Part shown: positions 26,355 through 37,125 of the stretch, one piece after another
Layout of the letters: every line of letters starts with the position of its first letter
How positions within the stretch are numbered: position 1 is the stretch's first letter
Assembly: GCA_000169995.1 (NCBI GenBank)
Contig: AAZW01000019.1
Location: forward strand, 16,557 to 80,556
DNA length: 64,000 bases
From: Vibrionales bacterium SWAT-3
GTDB lineage: Bacteria > Pseudomonadota > Gammaproteobacteria > Enterobacterales > Vibrionaceae
Reading direction: 5' to 3'
Made by a program: the position numbers and the translations under genes
The notes under the pieces: generated by a model
What the model was told of the DNA's origin: nothing
The model's input: only the letters and a program-made list of their open reading frames with translations
The model's database searches: none

Positions 26355-27125
26355 TTAAGCTGGATCCGTTAAGATCACTCGAACATCATGTGATTCAATA
26401 CTTGCCTGAGATTCTTTGCTCAAGTCTGTATCTGTAATTAAGATGTCGATGTGATTCCACGCCAACTCTAGATTAGGGATCTTTCGTCCCACTTTTTCTG
26501 ACTCAACCATCACGATCACTTCTCGTGACACTTCAGCCATCACTTTACTTAAGCCAACCAGTTCGTTGAACGTGGTTGTGCCTCTGTCGAGGTCGATACC
26601 ATCAGCCCCGATAAATAGTTGGTCAAAATCGTAAGCGCGAAGTACTGACTCTGCGACTTTGCCTTGAAAAGAATCCGAATGGGTATCCCAAGTGCCGCCG
26701 GTCATGAGTAGCGTCGGTTCACTTTCCAGCTCATTGAGCGCGTTAGCCACGTGCAACGAGTTGGTCATGACAACCAAACCACGCTTACTGTTTAGTTGCT
26801 GAATTAGGGCACCTGTTGTGCTGCCGCTGTCGATCACGATTCGATTATGGTCGCGAATTAAATCTGCAGCTGCTTTCGCTAACGAAACCTTTCGAGTCGA
26901 AACTTTTTGACCCAATTCCTCGTTCACAACCTCTTTCGGTAGCGAAATCGCACCACCATAACGGCGTAAAAGCTGACCGTTTTTCTCTAAAGACGCTAAG
27001 TCCTTTCTAATAGTGACCTCTGAGGTTTCGAACTTAGCGGACAATTCATCAACACTAACCTCCCCTTTTTCGTTCACTAGGTTAGAAATTGCATGTCTTC
27101 TGAGCTGAGTGTTTCGTTTCGACAT
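26355..27125 (-). CDS. DeoR-family transcriptional regulator
   Basis: This 256-residue regulator has an N-terminal winged helix-turn-helix (about residues 6-60; VSVDELSAKFETSEVTIRKD) and a DeoR C-terminal sugar-phosphate sensor domain with VIDSGSTTGALIQQL and FIGADGIDLDRGTTT. Its position directly upstream of glmS on the same strand is conserved in Vibrio and suggests control of amino-sugar metabolism in response to a phosphorylated sugar; the ligand is an inference. It is transcribed divergently from pykF. Confidence 0.9.
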   Translation of the reverse strand: MSKRNTQLRRHAISNLVNEKGEVSVDELSAKFETSEVTIRKDLASLEKNGQLLRRYGGAISLPKEVVNEELGQKVSTRKVSLAKAAADLIRDHNRIVIDSGSTTGALIQQLNSKRGLVVMTNSLHVANALNELESEPTLLMTGGTWDTHSDSFQGKVAESVLRAYDFDQLFIGADGIDLDRGTTTFNELVGLSKVMAEVSREVIVMVESEKVGRKIPNLELAWNHIDILITDTDLSKESQASIESHDVRVILTDPA

Positions 27126-27554
27126 TTAAAAAAGACCAGTAAGTTTCGATATGAAACATATTATAGTTACAACGAAACTATTTAGTCCATTTATTTTGAT
27201 CCAAAAAATTAATAAATAGCGATAAAACCTTGTCCTAAGACAATTGTTAAGCAGTGATATTGAATTGATTAGGTGGTAGAATCCGCACCCGAAAAGAAAA
27301 AAAATTACAAAACTGACCGTTATTTTTTTGCAACTTTCACCTGATATATTGGTGTAAGTCACAGAAACCCGATGTTGAATCAAAATCTTTTGGTCATAAA
27401 ATGACTAAAATTGATGAAAGACTTACAACTCTGAAGGGCATATTGGAAGTCCCGCGATTTTACTCAGCAGGCACAAAATGTTGATGTAGCGGACCAATCT
27501 TCAGAACTTAAATAAATTTCAAATTGTAACAATACTTACCGGAGAGTACCTTCC
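27126..27554. promoter_or_regulatory. Divergent promoter region of deoR-type gene and pykF
   Basis: The 429-bp gap is AT-rich with no credible gene. It must hold the pykF promoter(s) and the promoter of the regulator gene. A TGAATC motif at about 27374 resembles half of a Cra (FruR) site, which controls pykF in enteric bacteria, but the match is too weak to call. A GGAGAG Shine-Dalgarno precedes the pykF ATG. Confidence 0.5.
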
Positions 27555-28967
27555 ATGAAAAAGACCAAAATCGTATGTACGATTGGCCCTAAAACTGAAT
27601 CTGTAGAGAAGCTAACTGAACTAGTAGATGCTGGCATGAACGTTATGCGTCTTAACTTCTCTCACGGTGATTTCGCAGAGCACGGCACTCGTATTGCGAA
27701 CTTCCGCGAAGTAATGGACAAAGTAGGTAAGCAACTTGCTATCCTTCTTGATACTAAAGGCCCAGAGATCCGTACTATCAAGCTAGAAGGCGGTAACGAC
27801 GTAGATCTAGTAGCTGGTCAAGAATTCACTTTCACAACTGATACTTCAGTTGTAGGTAACAAAGAGACTGTAGCGGTAACTTACGCTGGTTTCGCAGCTG
27901 ACCTAAACGCTGGTAACACAATCCTAGTAGATGACGGCCTAATAGAAATGGAAGTTATCTCTACTACTGAAACTGAAGTTAAGTGTAAAGTTCTTAACAA
28001 CGGCGCACTAGGCGAAAACAAAGGTGTTAACCTTCCTGGCGTTTCTGTTCAACTTCCAGCTCTTTCTGAGAAAGACAAAGCTGACCTTAAGTTTGGTTGT
28101 GAGCAAGGCGTTGATTTCGTAGCTGCATCTTTCATCCGTAAAGCATCTGACGTTAAAGAGATCCGTGAGATCTTAGACGCAAACGGCGGCAACGATATCC
28201 ACATCATCTCTAAGATTGAGAACCAAGAAGGTGTAGATAACTTCGACGAAATCCTTGAGCTTTCTGACGGTATCATGGTTGCTCGTGGTGACTTAGGTGT
28301 TGAAATCCCAGCTGAAGAAGTAATCTTCGCTCAGAAAATGATGATCGAGAAGTGTAACCGTGCACGTAAGATGGTTATCACAGCAACCCAAATGCTTGAT
28401 TCTATGATCAACAACCCACGTCCAACTCGTGCAGAAGCGGGTGACGTTGCGAACGCAATCATGGATGGTACTGACGCAGTAATGCTTTCTGGCGAAACGG
28501 CTAAAGGTAAGTACCCAGTTGAAGCTGTCACTATCATGGCTCAAATCGCGAACCGTACTGATTCAGCTCTTAAAGCTGAGTTAGGTTCTCGTCTAGACAG
28601 CCCACGTCTACGCATCACTGAAGCAGTATGTAAAGGCGCAGTAGACACAGCGGAGAAGCTAGCTGCTCCTCTAATCATCGTTGCTACTGAAGGCGGCAAG
28701 TCTGCACGTTCAGTACGTAAGTACTTCCCAACTGCAAACATCATTGCACTGACAACTAACCAAAAGACAGCTGCTCAGCTTGTTCTTACTAAAGGTGTTC
28801 GTCCAGTTCTTGTTGAGTCTATCGACAGCACTGATGCTTTCTACAAAATGGGTAAAGAATACGCACTTGAAGCTGAGTTCGGCAGCAAAGGCGACATCGT
28901 TGTAATGGTTTCTGGTGCTCTAGTAGCTTCAGGCACTACAAACACGGCATCTGTTCACGTTCTATAA
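27555..28967 (+). CDS. pykF: Pyruvate kinase I
   Basis: Pyruvate kinase converts phosphoenolpyruvate and ADP to pyruvate and ATP in the last step of glycolysis. The 470-residue product is the type-I (PykF) length. It begins [16 protein letters not shown] and holds [11 protein letters not shown], the active-site block [18 protein letters not shown] and [12 protein letters not shown], then [20 protein letters not shown], and an allosteric C-terminal domain ending in ASVHVL. Codon use is strongly biased, as in highly expressed genes. An intrinsic terminator follows at 28997. Confidence 0.97.
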   Translation: MKKTKIVCTIGPKTESVEKLTELVDAGMNVMRLNFSHGDFAEHGTRIANFREVMDKVGKQLAILLDTKGPEIRTIKLEGGNDVDLVAGQEFTFTTDTSVVGNKETVAVTYAGFAADLNAGNTILVDDGLIEMEVISTTETEVKCKVLNNGALGENKGVNLPGVSVQLPALSEKDKADLKFGCEQGVDFVAASFIRKASDVKEIREILDANGGNDIHIISKIENQEGVDNFDEILELSDGIMVARGDLGVEIPAEEVIFAQKMMIEKCNRARKMVITATQMLDSMINNPRPTRAEAGDVANAIMDGTDAVMLSGETAKGKYPVEAVTIMAQIANRTDSALKAELGSRLDSPRLRITEAVCKGAVDTAEKLAAPLIIVATEGGKSARSVRKYFPTANIIALTTNQKTAAQLVLTKGVRPVLVESIDSTDAFYKMGKEYALEAEFGSKGDIVVMVSGALVASGTTNTASVHVL

Positions 28968-28996
28968 GAATGAACCGATTCGCATAAAATATAAAA

Positions 28997-29019
28997 GAGG
29001 GCTTCGGCCCTCTTTTTTT
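28997..29019 (+). terminator. Intrinsic terminator of pykF
   Basis: GAGGGC-TTCG-GCCCTC stem with a UUCG-type tetraloop followed by seven T, 29 bp after the pykF stop. Confidence 0.95.
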
Positions 29020-29155
29020 ATGAAACAAAATCTTGCCTAACTTTTCAGTACGCTGTATTATCAATCACAATAGAACTACGTACTGTTAACTTCCAATGGA
29101 CTCTTTCTAAGAGACGGATTAGCAGACTAGAAATCAAATATACATGAGGTTTGTA

Positions 29156-29815
29156 ATGTCTAGTCCTACTCTCACTGACAAAGTATCAAAGATGATTCGC
29201 CAGGATATTCTTAATGGTGAGTTAGCCCCAGGCCAAAAGCTCGTTGTTGCAGATCTAAAGAACAGATACAACGTTGGCGCATCTCCGATTCGTGAAGCCC
29301 TAGTACAGTTATCTTGGAGCAAATACGTGAAGCTCGAGCCGCAAAAAGGCTGTTGGGTATCGCCAGTGTCAAAGAAAGAGCTGAATGATCTTTATGAAAG
29401 CTTGCGTGTCGTGTCTTCAGTTCTACTGAAAAAAGCCATTTCTGCGGGGGATGAAACTTGGGAACTGGATGTACTGACTTCTTACCATAAGCTTTCTCGA
29501 GTACAGCACGTATCTGAAGAGTTTGATTGTGTGGAATGGGAAGAACGTCACCAACAATTCCACATTGCGCTACTTGAAGGTGCGGACTCAGAGAACATGT
29601 TTAGCTTCTTTGAAGATTTGATCAATCAAGTAAAGCGGTACCGCTTCCTAGCGATGTCAGCAGAAAGTGCATCAGATGATCTGTTCAATATTGATGAGCA
29701 CGAAATGATCATGAAACTCGTGCTGTCAAAAAACGTAGAACAAGCGACAGAGCTGCTTGATCAACACCTACTAGGTTCAATGAAGCGAATTGAAGAAGTT
29801 ATCGAAGCGGCTTAA
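29156..29815 (+). CDS. GntR-family (FCD subfamily) transcriptional regulator
   Basis: The product is 219 residues from ATG 29156, chosen because GAGGT lies just upstream; the ATG at 29144 overlaps that SD. The N-terminal winged helix (LTDKVSKMIRQDILNGELAPG, then GASPIREALVQL) is classic GntR. The C-terminal all-helical FCD domain has metal-site-like His residues (HQQFHIALL and DEHEMIMKLV). FCD regulators usually sense small carboxylates or sugar acids. No target operon is adjacent, so its regulon is unknown. Confidence 0.9.
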   Translation: MSSPTLTDKVSKMIRQDILNGELAPGQKLVVADLKNRYNVGASPIREALVQLSWSKYVKLEPQKGCWVSPVSKKELNDLYESLRVVSSVLLKKAISAGDETWELDVLTSYHKLSRVQHVSEEFDCVEWEERHQQFHIALLEGADSENMFSFFEDLINQVKRYRFLAMSAESASDDLFNIDEHEMIMKLVLSKNVEQATELLDQHLLGSMKRIEEVIEAA

Positions 29816-29843
29816 TGCAGCGATAAATTTTGAACAAATAAAA

Positions 29844-29868
29844 ACGGAGCCTAGCAGCTCCGTTTTTT
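29844..29868 (+). terminator. Intrinsic terminator after the GntR gene
   Basis: ACGGAGC-N6-GCTCCGT stem followed by TTTTTT, 28 bp past the stop codon. Confidence 0.93.
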
Positions 29869-29888
29869 GTTTTTCAGCATCAAGCTGG

Positions 29889-30020
29889 CTACCACCCAAA
29901 AAACTCTTTGTGATGAGTATTGAGCAGTAAAACCATAGGTAAGAAATACAAAGCACTCAGCTTAAAACCAAGAATGACCAATGTACCTATGGTTAATCTC
30001 ACTAAAAAATCGACAAACAT
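29889..30020 (-). CDS. Small putative membrane protein (43 aa)
   Basis: A 43-codon frame, ATG at 30020 to TAG at 29889-29891, preceded by AGAGGCGTG as a plausible Shine-Dalgarno. The product starts MFVDFLVRLTIGTLVILGF and continues with a second hydrophobic run (LSALYFLPMVLLL), then a short polar tail ending KEFFGW. This would be one long or two short membrane helices. Conservation across Vibrio would be needed to confirm it; I do not recognise a family. Confidence 0.5.
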   Translation of the reverse strand: MFVDFLVRLTIGTLVILGFKLSALYFLPMVLLLNTHHKEFFGW

Positions 30021-30419
30021 ACCACGCCTCTTTCAACCAGACTGTATGATCCCCAAACTCTTGCTCCAGCTAACCTAATTCTACTGCTGCTTTTCAACTC
30101 ATTGAAAAAGCTAGCTAACCAGCTGAATTAAGTTAACGGTGTCATCCCTTTAATATCTGGTAAACACTCTATTTATCACACCGCTTAACACGATGTAATC
30201 TGAAGCAAGGTAGTTTACTCATTGTTCATTTTAGCTCAAATTTTCGCCAACATTAGACTTTGGTCTAACCGTACAGAATTTGTGACATAGGTCGCTCAAA
30301 AATGAGATTCCTCATATATACATAGAAGAAACGACTTCATCACTTATTGAGTTGCAAGCTATATAAAGAGTACTCGATGGGAAAGTGGGAGGATATTTAG
30401 GAGTAAATAGAGTCTGTCG
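30021..30419. other. Non-coding gap upstream of the small membrane gene / downstream of the GGDEF gene
   Basis: About 400 bp with no credible gene. It should contain the promoter of the 43-codon gene. No strong terminator for the GGDEF gene was seen here. Confidence 0.4.
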
Positions 30420-32303
30420 CTAAGCAACATCTGCATAGCTAGGACAAATCGAGACGGTATTTCGTCCCGAGGATTTCGATTCGTAAAGGCCGACGTCCGC
30501 ACATTTGTATGAACGGGTACTGTTACTCGTCAAATCAGTGAAACCGACGCTGACGGTTACCTTGGTGCCCGCAGATAACTCAATCTCGATTCGCAGCCGA
30601 TCCAGTACACGTTTCGCTTCCGGCAGAGAGGTGTGCGGCATCAACAGTGCAAACTCTTCCCCACCAACACGCGCCACAAAATCGGTACTACGGAGGCTGT
30701 CTTGTAGAAGCTTAGCTACTCTTGCAATCACACGATCGCCTTCATCGTGGCCGAGCTCGTCATTAATTCGCTTAAAGTTATCAATATCGACTAAAGCTAA
30801 ACAAGTAGTCGCCTCATTTGGGTAACGCTCAACCAAACGAGAATAATAAGCTAACTGTTCTTCAAACTTTCGACGATTCCAGAGATTACTCAAAGCATCT
30901 CGCTCACTCAGAAAACGCAGACGAACTTCGAGCTCTTTCCTTACTGATATATCTACCAGCGAAGTAATGTAGTAACTCACTTTCCCTGAACTGTTCTTGA
31001 CCGCATGGACACGCATAATAGCGGTAAAAGGGATGCGCAGTTTGTTTTTACACAGCACTTCCCCTTCCCACACTTCTTCGTTGTCTAGGTGTCGCCAGAT
31101 GGATTCACTGGTGATCTGCTGCTCTGTGTTTTCCAACAGAAGTTGTAGCGCATTATGACCGATAACTTGTGCTTCGCTGTAACCGGTCATATTTTCAAAC
31201 TCGTTGTTGATCATCATAGTACGATGCTGCTTATCAGTGATCATCACGGCAGACATGCCATTCAACGCTGCACGTGCTAACTTACTCTCTAAGCTACGAC
31301 GTCGGTAATGCGTCACCAGATAAGCAAATGGGAACGCGAACAGCAACACAGTGAAAAGCACGATGATCTCTTCATGGGCAAGATCATTTAGATCGCGTTC
31401 AGCTCTAGCGAGCAGTTGTTTTTGATTCAATTGAATAACAAGGTGCATCTTTTGATTATTAGCTAACTGAACCGTGTTAAACGCGAACAGGTTACCATCT
31501 TCAAACACAGTGCCCATTTGTTGTCGAGAGAGGACTTCCCATGTTTGAGGTGCGATGTTTTTTAGGTTAAAGCCTTTCCTTTCAGGAACAGAATCGCCAA
31601 ACAATTTACTGTTGTTTGGACTCGCAATGTAATAACCCTCACCATTGACGACTTCAGCTCTAAAATCATAATCAGGTGCGAAATTAAGACGTGAAGACAA
31701 CCCCCAGACATCCAGATTGATCACCAAATAACCGACTCGCTTCTCCGGAGTTTCAACAGGAGTGAACACTCGAAACACCGGTTTATAAGGATATGCCAAT
31801 TCACCATGTTCGGTTTCAAGCTCAATTCCCCAACCACCAATATCTTCATGCTCTAAGCTCTTAGCAAAATGATAGTAGCTAGAGTCAGACCTATCTTGTA
31901 ATTGCTGAGGTATTGTCACAGCGCCCGTGGCAGAGGAATAATTCACTCGGACCAGCTCTTTACCCTCAACATCGATAAGATGAATTTGTGTATACCATTT
32001 TTGGTTCACTAACACAGACTGCCATACCTCTTCGAGGAGGCTTTTGGTTTGTTCAGAGGGGGAGGAAGCGAAATTAACAAGGCTTTGGCTATGACTCAGT
32101 AGTTTCATCACCGAAACCAACTGAGATTTTAAGAGCTTGTAATCTCGTTCTGCGTAAACCAACTGATGAAGGGCTTGTTTCGCAGAGTAATCAAAACTTT
32201 GTTGTTTTACTTCTTGGTAACGTTGTAAATAGTAAAGACCCACTGCAGCAGACAGTGTTATCGAAATAATCAGCAATGTAATTATCGATTTACTATTTCT
32301 CAT
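30420..32303 (-). CDS. Membrane sensor diguanylate cyclase (Cache-PAS-GGDEF)
   Basis: Diguanylate cyclases make cyclic di-GMP from two GTP. The 627-residue protein has an N-terminal membrane helix (about residues 7-26), a periplasmic sensor region of about 270 residues consistent with a double Cache domain, a second membrane helix (about 312-332), a PAS domain (about 340-450; MNGMSAVMITDKQHRTMMIN) and a GGDEF domain. The active site is GGEEF, with an inhibitory RxxD site (RSTD) five residues before it, so it is probably active and product-inhibited. It lies downstream of ilvH, separated by a terminator. Confidence 0.93.
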   Translation of the reverse strand: MRNSKSIITLLIISITLSAAVGLYYLQRYQEVKQQSFDYSAKQALHQLVYAERDYKLLKSQLVSVMKLLSHSQSLVNFASSPSEQTKSLLEEVWQSVLVNQKWYTQIHLIDVEGKELVRVNYSSATGAVTIPQQLQDRSDSSYYHFAKSLEHEDIGGWGIELETEHGELAYPYKPVFRVFTPVETPEKRVGYLVINLDVWGLSSRLNFAPDYDFRAEVVNGEGYYIASPNNSKLFGDSVPERKGFNLKNIAPQTWEVLSRQQMGTVFEDGNLFAFNTVQLANNQKMHLVIQLNQKQLLARAERDLNDLAHEEIIVLFTVLLFAFPFAYLVTHYRRRSLESKLARAALNGMSAVMITDKQHRTMMINNEFENMTGYSEAQVIGHNALQLLLENTEQQITSESIWRHLDNEEVWEGEVLCKNKLRIPFTAIMRVHAVKNSSGKVSYYITSLVDISVRKELEVRLRFLSERDALSNLWNRRKFEEQLAYYSRLVERYPNEATTCLALVDIDNFKRINDELGHDEGDRVIARVAKLLQDSLRSTDFVARVGGEEFALLMPHTSLPEAKRVLDRLRIEIELSAGTKVTVSVGFTDLTSNSTRSYKCADVGLYESKSSGRNTVSICPSYADVA

Positions 32304-32370
32304 TGATAACTCAAGTAAAAGAAGGCGTGAAGCGCAGGATTATAGCACTCTATAAAATTAACAAAATAAA

Positions 32371-32390
32371 AGCCGCTTAAAAAAGCGGCT
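32371..32390 (-). terminator. Intrinsic terminator of ilvIH
   Basis: AGCCGCTT-N4-AAGCGGCT stem followed on the minus strand by TTTATTTT, 28 bp past the ilvH stop. It separates ilvIH from the GGDEF gene. Confidence 0.88.
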
Positions 32391-32418
32391 ATAAAACTGT
32401 TTTTTAAGTGCTTGTTGT

Positions 32419-32913
32419 TTAAGCTTTCAGCGCACGTTCGCCACGGGCGATGCCCACAACGCCACTGCGTGCCACTTCAAGTACTTCAGTCACTTCAGAC
32501 AACGCTTGAATGAAAGCATCCAGCTTTTCACTCGTACCCGCCATTTGCACTGTATATTGAGAAGCCGTCACATCAACGATCTGACCACGGAAGATATCCG
32601 CTGTGCGCTTCACTTCTGCACGAGCAAAGCCACTCGCACGAACTTTTACCATTAATAGTTCACGCTCGATGTGCTCAAGTTCAGAGACCTCTTGAACTTT
32701 AAGAACATCAATCAGCTTATGCAGTTGCTTCTGGATCTGTTCAAGCTGCATTTCGCTCGAGTTAGTTGTCACGTTCAAACGAGAAAGCGTTGGATCATCA
32801 GTTGGAGATACGTTCAACGACTCGATGTTGTAACCACGTTGAGAAAACAAGCCAACCACACGAGAAAGCGCACCCGGTTGGTTTTCCATTAGTAGTGAAA
32901 TAATGTGTCTCAT
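32419..32913 (-). CDS. ilvH: Acetolactate synthase III small (regulatory) subunit
   Basis: IlvH is the valine-sensing regulatory subunit of acetohydroxyacid synthase III, which starts branched-chain amino-acid synthesis. The 164-residue product has an N-terminal ACT domain (MRHIISLLMENQPGALSRVV, GLFSQRGYNIESL) and a C-terminal second ACT-like domain, as usual. It follows ilvI with one base between stop and start. Confidence 0.96.
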   Translation of the reverse strand: MRHIISLLMENQPGALSRVVGLFSQRGYNIESLNVSPTDDPTLSRLNVTTNSSEMQLEQIQKQLHKLIDVLKVQEVSELEHIERELLMVKVRASGFARAEVKRTADIFRGQIVDVTASQYTVQMAGTSEKLDAFIQALSEVTEVLEVARSGVVGIARGERALKA

Positions 32914-32914
32914 A

Positions 32915-34654
32915 TTATGTTCTCTCCGTTTTGCTTAGCCACATGTTGTCCATACCCTCGCCTTTAATCTGCATTGGGTATACGTGCTCGGTGTCATCCA
33001 CACTGATATCGACAAATACCAAACGGTCTTTCATCGCTAGTGCTTTTTCCAAACCTGATTCCAGTTCATCCGGAGATGAAATGCGCATACCTACGTGACC
33101 ATAAGCCTCCGCAATAGCCGCAAAATCAGGAACAGAGTCCATATATGAGTTTGAGTGACGACCTTGATAAACAATGTCTTGCCACTGTTTAACCATTCCT
33201 AAGAAACGGTTGTTTAGGTTAATAATCTTAACTGGGATGTTGTATTGGAGTGCAGTCGACAGCTCTTGGATATTCATCTGAATACTGCCGTCACCGGTTA
33301 CCACCACTACTTCTTCATCCGGTTTAGCAAACTTCACACCCATGCCAGCAGGTAGACCGAAGCCCATAGTGCCTAGACCACCCGAGTTAATCCAACGGCG
33401 CGGTTTGTTAAATGGATAATATAACGCTGCGAACATTTGGTGTTGGCCAACATCAGAAGCAACGTAAGCATCACCATTAGTTACTTTGTGCAGAGCTTCA
33501 ATAACTTGCTGCGGCTTAATGCACTCAGAAGACTTTTCATACGCTAAGCAGTTGCGATCTTGCCACTGCTTGATTTCACTCCACCAGCTTTCCAGAGCTT
33601 CAGCATCATTGCTGCCACCTTGCTCAACCAGTAGGTTAACCATGCTCTCTAGTACTTTTTCCGCAGAACCTACGATCGGCAGATCCACTTTCACGTTCTT
33701 AGAGATCGACGACGGGTCGATATCAATATGCATGATCTTCGCGTTCGGGCAGTACTTATCTAGGTTGTTGGTTGTACGATCATCAAAACGTACACCGACA
33801 CCAAAAATAAGATCGGCGTTGTGCATCGCCATATTGGCTTCGTACAAACCGTGCATGCCAAGCATGCCTAGAGAGTTCTTGTGCGTGCCCGGGAAGGCAC
33901 CAAGCCCCATTAAAGTGCTTACTACAGGTAAATTCAGTGCTTCAGCCAATTTGATCAGCTGTTGATCGGCCTCAGATATAACCGCACCGCCACCGACATA
34001 AAGTACTGGCTTTTTCGCTTCAAGAAGTGCCTTTAGTGCCTTCTTAATCTGACCTTTATGACCCGTAACCGTTGGGTTGTACGAACGCATCTTGATCGTT
34101 TCTGGGTATTGATAAGGAAGCTTAATTTGCGGATTTAATACATCTTTTGGCAAGTCGATAACCACAGGACCAGGACGTCCTGTCGTTGAAATATAGAATG
34201 CTTTTTTTAGCACTTCAGGGATATCTTCCGCTTTCTTAACTAAGAAGCTGTGTTTAACGATCGGGCGAGATACACCGACGATGTCACACTCTTGGAAGGC
34301 ATCATTACCAATGAGATTGTTTGGTACGTTACCAGAGATAACGATCATTGGGATTGAGTCCATGTACGCCGTTGCGATACCTGTTACGGTATTGGTTGCG
34401 CCAGGACCTGAACATACAAGTACTACACCAGGTTTACCGGTAGAACGAGTATAGCCATCTGCCATATGGGTAGCGGCTTGTTCGTGTCGTACTAATACGT
34501 GTTTGATTTCGTCTGTTTTCGCATGCAGCGCATCATAGATATCAAGTACAGAACCACCTGGGTAACCAAAGATTTGTTCTACACCCTCTTCAATAAGAGA
34601 CTGCACCACCATCTCAGCGCCGGATAACATTGCTGTTTCAGGTTTTGTTGTCAT
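32915..34654 (-). CDS. ilvI: Acetolactate synthase III large (catalytic) subunit
   Basis: IlvI is the thiamine-diphosphate enzyme that condenses pyruvate to acetolactate or, with 2-oxobutyrate, to acetohydroxybutyrate. From ATG 34654 the product is 579 residues. It shows the ThDP-activating Glu in [12 protein letters not shown], the FAD/CoA-like middle domain ([14 protein letters not shown]) and the ThDP-binding motif [15 protein letters not shown]...NN. ATG 34654 is preferred because GAGGAG lies just upstream; an in-frame ATG at 34684 would place that SD inside the coding region. It is co-transcribed with ilvH. Confidence 0.96.
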   Translation of the reverse strand: MTTKPETAMLSGAEMVVQSLIEEGVEQIFGYPGGSVLDIYDALHAKTDEIKHVLVRHEQAATHMADGYTRSTGKPGVVLVCSGPGATNTVTGIATAYMDSIPMIVISGNVPNNLIGNDAFQECDIVGVSRPIVKHSFLVKKAEDIPEVLKKAFYISTTGRPGPVVIDLPKDVLNPQIKLPYQYPETIKMRSYNPTVTGHKGQIKKALKALLEAKKPVLYVGGGAVISEADQQLIKLAEALNLPVVSTLMGLGAFPGTHKNSLGMLGMHGLYEANMAMHNADLIFGVGVRFDDRTTNNLDKYCPNAKIMHIDIDPSSISKNVKVDLPIVGSAEKVLESMVNLLVEQGGSNDAEALESWWSEIKQWQDRNCLAYEKSSECIKPQQVIEALHKVTNGDAYVASDVGQHQMFAALYYPFNKPRRWINSGGLGTMGFGLPAGMGVKFAKPDEEVVVVTGDGSIQMNIQELSTALQYNIPVKIINLNNRFLGMVKQWQDIVYQGRHSNSYMDSVPDFAAIAEAYGHVGMRISSPDELESGLEKALAMKDRLVFVDISVDDTEHVYPMQIKGEGMDNMWLSKTERT

Positions 34655-35040
34655 ATTGCTCTCCTCACCAGTTTCCAAGCACATTTGGTGAACATGTTGG
34701 GCTGGTTTTTCATAGTCTAGGGCTTATTCGTAGCCTAATTCGAAATACTTCCACTTTTTCGGCTATGGCTGTCTGTCGTGATAACAACAAACAGTAATAC
34801 GAAACAACTTTAACGCTTTATTATCATCCGGTCTAACACCTGTTAATCGACAATTATGCCAAAAAACCAACTATCAGCTTAAAGCATCAAATAAAACCTA
34901 AGCAGAGTTAAATAACCAGCTACAAACACTACAAATAAAGACAAAAAAAGCACTTAATATTTATATAAATGGCTAATTATCGATAAATGAAGCGCTTTCC
35001 TGTGTGCGTCTTCGCACATTATTCCAAGCCTTGAGGCATA
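34655..35040. promoter_or_regulatory. ilvIH upstream region
   Basis: This AT-rich gap of nearly 390 bp has no credible gene and must hold the ilvIH promoter. In enteric bacteria ilvIH is activated by Lrp from multiple upstream sites; the long AT-rich leader fits that, but no individual site was resolved. Confidence 0.5.
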
Positions 35041-35085
35041 AAAAAATCCCCCTAAAAATGCAATCACATTCGTAGGGGGATTTTT
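35041..35085 (-). terminator. Intrinsic terminator of the acyl-CoA ligase gene
   Basis: AAAAATCCCCCTA and its complement form a long stem around a 20-base loop, with a T-run on the minus strand, 31 bp past the stop codon at 35116. Confidence 0.88.
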
Positions 35086-35115
35086 AAACAACTGAAAATT
35101 TATCTCAGTAGAAAA

Positions 35116-36924
35116 CTACTTATCTTTCGACTTTTCAGTGTACATTTCTTCGATTTCGTCTTGATACTTGTCGTTGATAACTTTACGACGCAATTTCTGA
35201 GTTGGCGTCAGTTCGCCATCATCCATCGAAAATGCTTTTGGTAATAGCTTGAACTTCTTCACTTGTTCAAACTTAGCCAATTCTTGCTGCAAGTCATTCA
35301 CACGCTTCTCAAGCATCTCAACGATCTGATGGTGCTTAATCAATTCAACGCGGTCGTGGTACTTGATATTCAATTCTTTAGCGTACTCTTCAAGAGAGTC
35401 GTAACACGGAACAATCAGTGCAGAAACGAATTTACGCGTATCGGCAATAACGGCAATCTGTTCGATGAAGTGGTCTTTACCGAGCGCGCCCTCTACTACT
35501 TGCGGTGCAATGTACTTGCCACCTGAGGTTTTCATCAGCTCTTTGATACGGTCGGTAATAAACAGGTTACCATTTTCATCAAAATGACCCGCATCTCCGG
35601 TTTTCAAGAAACCATGCTCGTCGAACGTTTTCGCTGTCTCTTCTGGCATTTTGTAGTAACCACGCATTACCATTGGGCCGCGAACAAGAATCTCATTCTG
35701 CGCACCAATTTTTACTTCCGCGCCCGGCATAGCCATACCAATCGAGTCAGGGTTAAAGCAGCGGTCATCCCAGCACGAAACGGTTGCTGTGGTTTCAGTC
35801 ATGCCGTAGCCAAGTTTTACGTTGATGCCAATAGCGTGGAAAAAACGACCAATGGTTTCATCGAGCTTCGCACCACCACATGGCATGAAGTTGATGTTAC
35901 CGCCAAGCAGCGCTCGCAATTTAGATAACACAAGCTTATCAGCTAGTGCATGGCTCTTCTTCAGCATCAGTGATGGTGTGCGACCTTCTTGGTGACAAAC
36001 CGACAGCTTCGCGCCCATGTTTACTGCCCAAGTAAATAGCACTTTACGGATAAACGGCGCTTTCGAAACCTTCTCGTGAATCGCTGAGAAGATTTTCTCG
36101 TAGAAACGTGGAACCGCACACATCACGGTCGGCTTCACGTCGCTCAGCGCGTCACGCACCTGCATAGTATCTTGCAGGTAACAGTTGGTTGCGCCTTTGT
36201 AGAGCACGTAGAAAGTCCAAGCACGCTCAAATACATGTGATAAAGGTAGGAAACACAACGAGACATCGTCTTTCGTTAAGCTTAAGCGCTCATCGTGCCC
36301 TTCTAGTTGGTAGCCAACATTGGTGTAATCAAGCATTACGCCCTTAGGCTGACCTGTAGTACCAGAGGTATAGATAAGAGTCAGTAAGTCATCCATGTTT
36401 GCATCAGCAAGACGAGTGTCGAATTCAGCCTGTTGTGACTCAACACCACGTGCCATGAAATCATTCCAAGATACCGCAAAGTTGTGGCCCTGAAGATCGA
36501 TATCATCAGACATCGCCACAACCACTTCTAGCTGTTCGCACTCTTCAAATAGGCTCACCGCAGCATCGAACTGAGCTTGCTCACCGACGAATAGAATCTT
36601 CACATCCGCGTTTTGGATGATGTAAGACGACTGCGCAGCTGTATTGGTTGGGTAAATCGGCACAGTAACAAGACGAGCTTGCAGAGCAGCAAAATCTGCC
36701 ACAGTCCATTGAGGCATATTGTTTGAATAGATACCGATCTTATCTTGAACTCTCAGTCCCTGAGCCAATAGCGCTAATGAAAGCGTATCGATTTGTTCTC
36801 CAAACTGCTGCCAGCTAATGCCTTGCCATACATTACCTACTTTGTGTTTCAAAGCTGTACGGTTGCCGCCTTGGGCAATTTGGTCACGAAGTCTTTTTAC
36901 GATATGAAAATCTAAATTGGCCAT
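35116..36924 (-). CDS. Long-chain fatty acid--CoA ligase (AMP-forming)
   Basis: It activates fatty acids to acyl-CoA through an acyl-AMP intermediate. The 602-residue protein has the AMP-binding P-loop [25 protein letters not shown], the [12 protein letters not shown] adenine-site motif and the C-terminal [13 protein letters not shown], then [16 protein letters not shown] with the adenylation Lys region. It resembles the eukaryote-like FAA subgroup (an extra C-terminal coiled segment of Lys/Glu) rather than FadD itself. It is a single-gene unit next to leuO, an order shared with V. cholerae. Confidence 0.92.
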   Translation of the reverse strand: MANLDFHIVKRLRDQIAQGGNRTALKHKVGNVWQGISWQQFGEQIDTLSLALLAQGLRVQDKIGIYSNNMPQWTVADFAALQARLVTVPIYPTNTAAQSSYIIQNADVKILFVGEQAQFDAAVSLFEECEQLEVVVAMSDDIDLQGHNFAVSWNDFMARGVESQQAEFDTRLADANMDDLLTLIYTSGTTGQPKGVMLDYTNVGYQLEGHDERLSLTKDDVSLCFLPLSHVFERAWTFYVLYKGATNCYLQDTMQVRDALSDVKPTVMCAVPRFYEKIFSAIHEKVSKAPFIRKVLFTWAVNMGAKLSVCHQEGRTPSLMLKKSHALADKLVLSKLRALLGGNINFMPCGGAKLDETIGRFFHAIGINVKLGYGMTETTATVSCWDDRCFNPDSIGMAMPGAEVKIGAQNEILVRGPMVMRGYYKMPEETAKTFDEHGFLKTGDAGHFDENGNLFITDRIKELMKTSGGKYIAPQVVEGALGKDHFIEQIAVIADTRKFVSALIVPCYDSLEEYAKELNIKYHDRVELIKHHQIVEMLEKRVNDLQQELAKFEQVKKFKLLPKAFSMDDGELTPTQKLRRKVINDKYQDEIEEMYTEKSKDK

Positions 36925-37066
36925 CTCTTTACCTTTGGCTTACACCTGTAAGCTTTTTTGAGCGCACAAGTGTACCTCTGATAATGGAAAAGGCAACTGA
37001 TGGAGCTCAAAGTTATCAGTAATAGTACGTCTCTCGCTAAGTTTTCTGTCAACAAAGATAGCAAGC

Positions 37067-37104
37067 ACAAAAAAGCCCCAAGCCAGAGTACCGGCTTAGG
37101 GCTT
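37067..37104 (-). terminator. Intrinsic terminator of leuO
   Basis: AAGCCC...GGGCTT outer stem with an inner AGCC...GGCT stem, followed by TTTTTT on the minus strand, about 20 bp after the leuO stop. Confidence 0.88.
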
Positions 37105-37125
37105 ATAAATCATAGAGTTCAGTGC

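Noticed and set aside
27126..27383. 85-codon minus-strand frame upstream of the DeoR-type gene
   Set aside because: AT-rich, no recognisable motif, and it fills the divergent promoter region.
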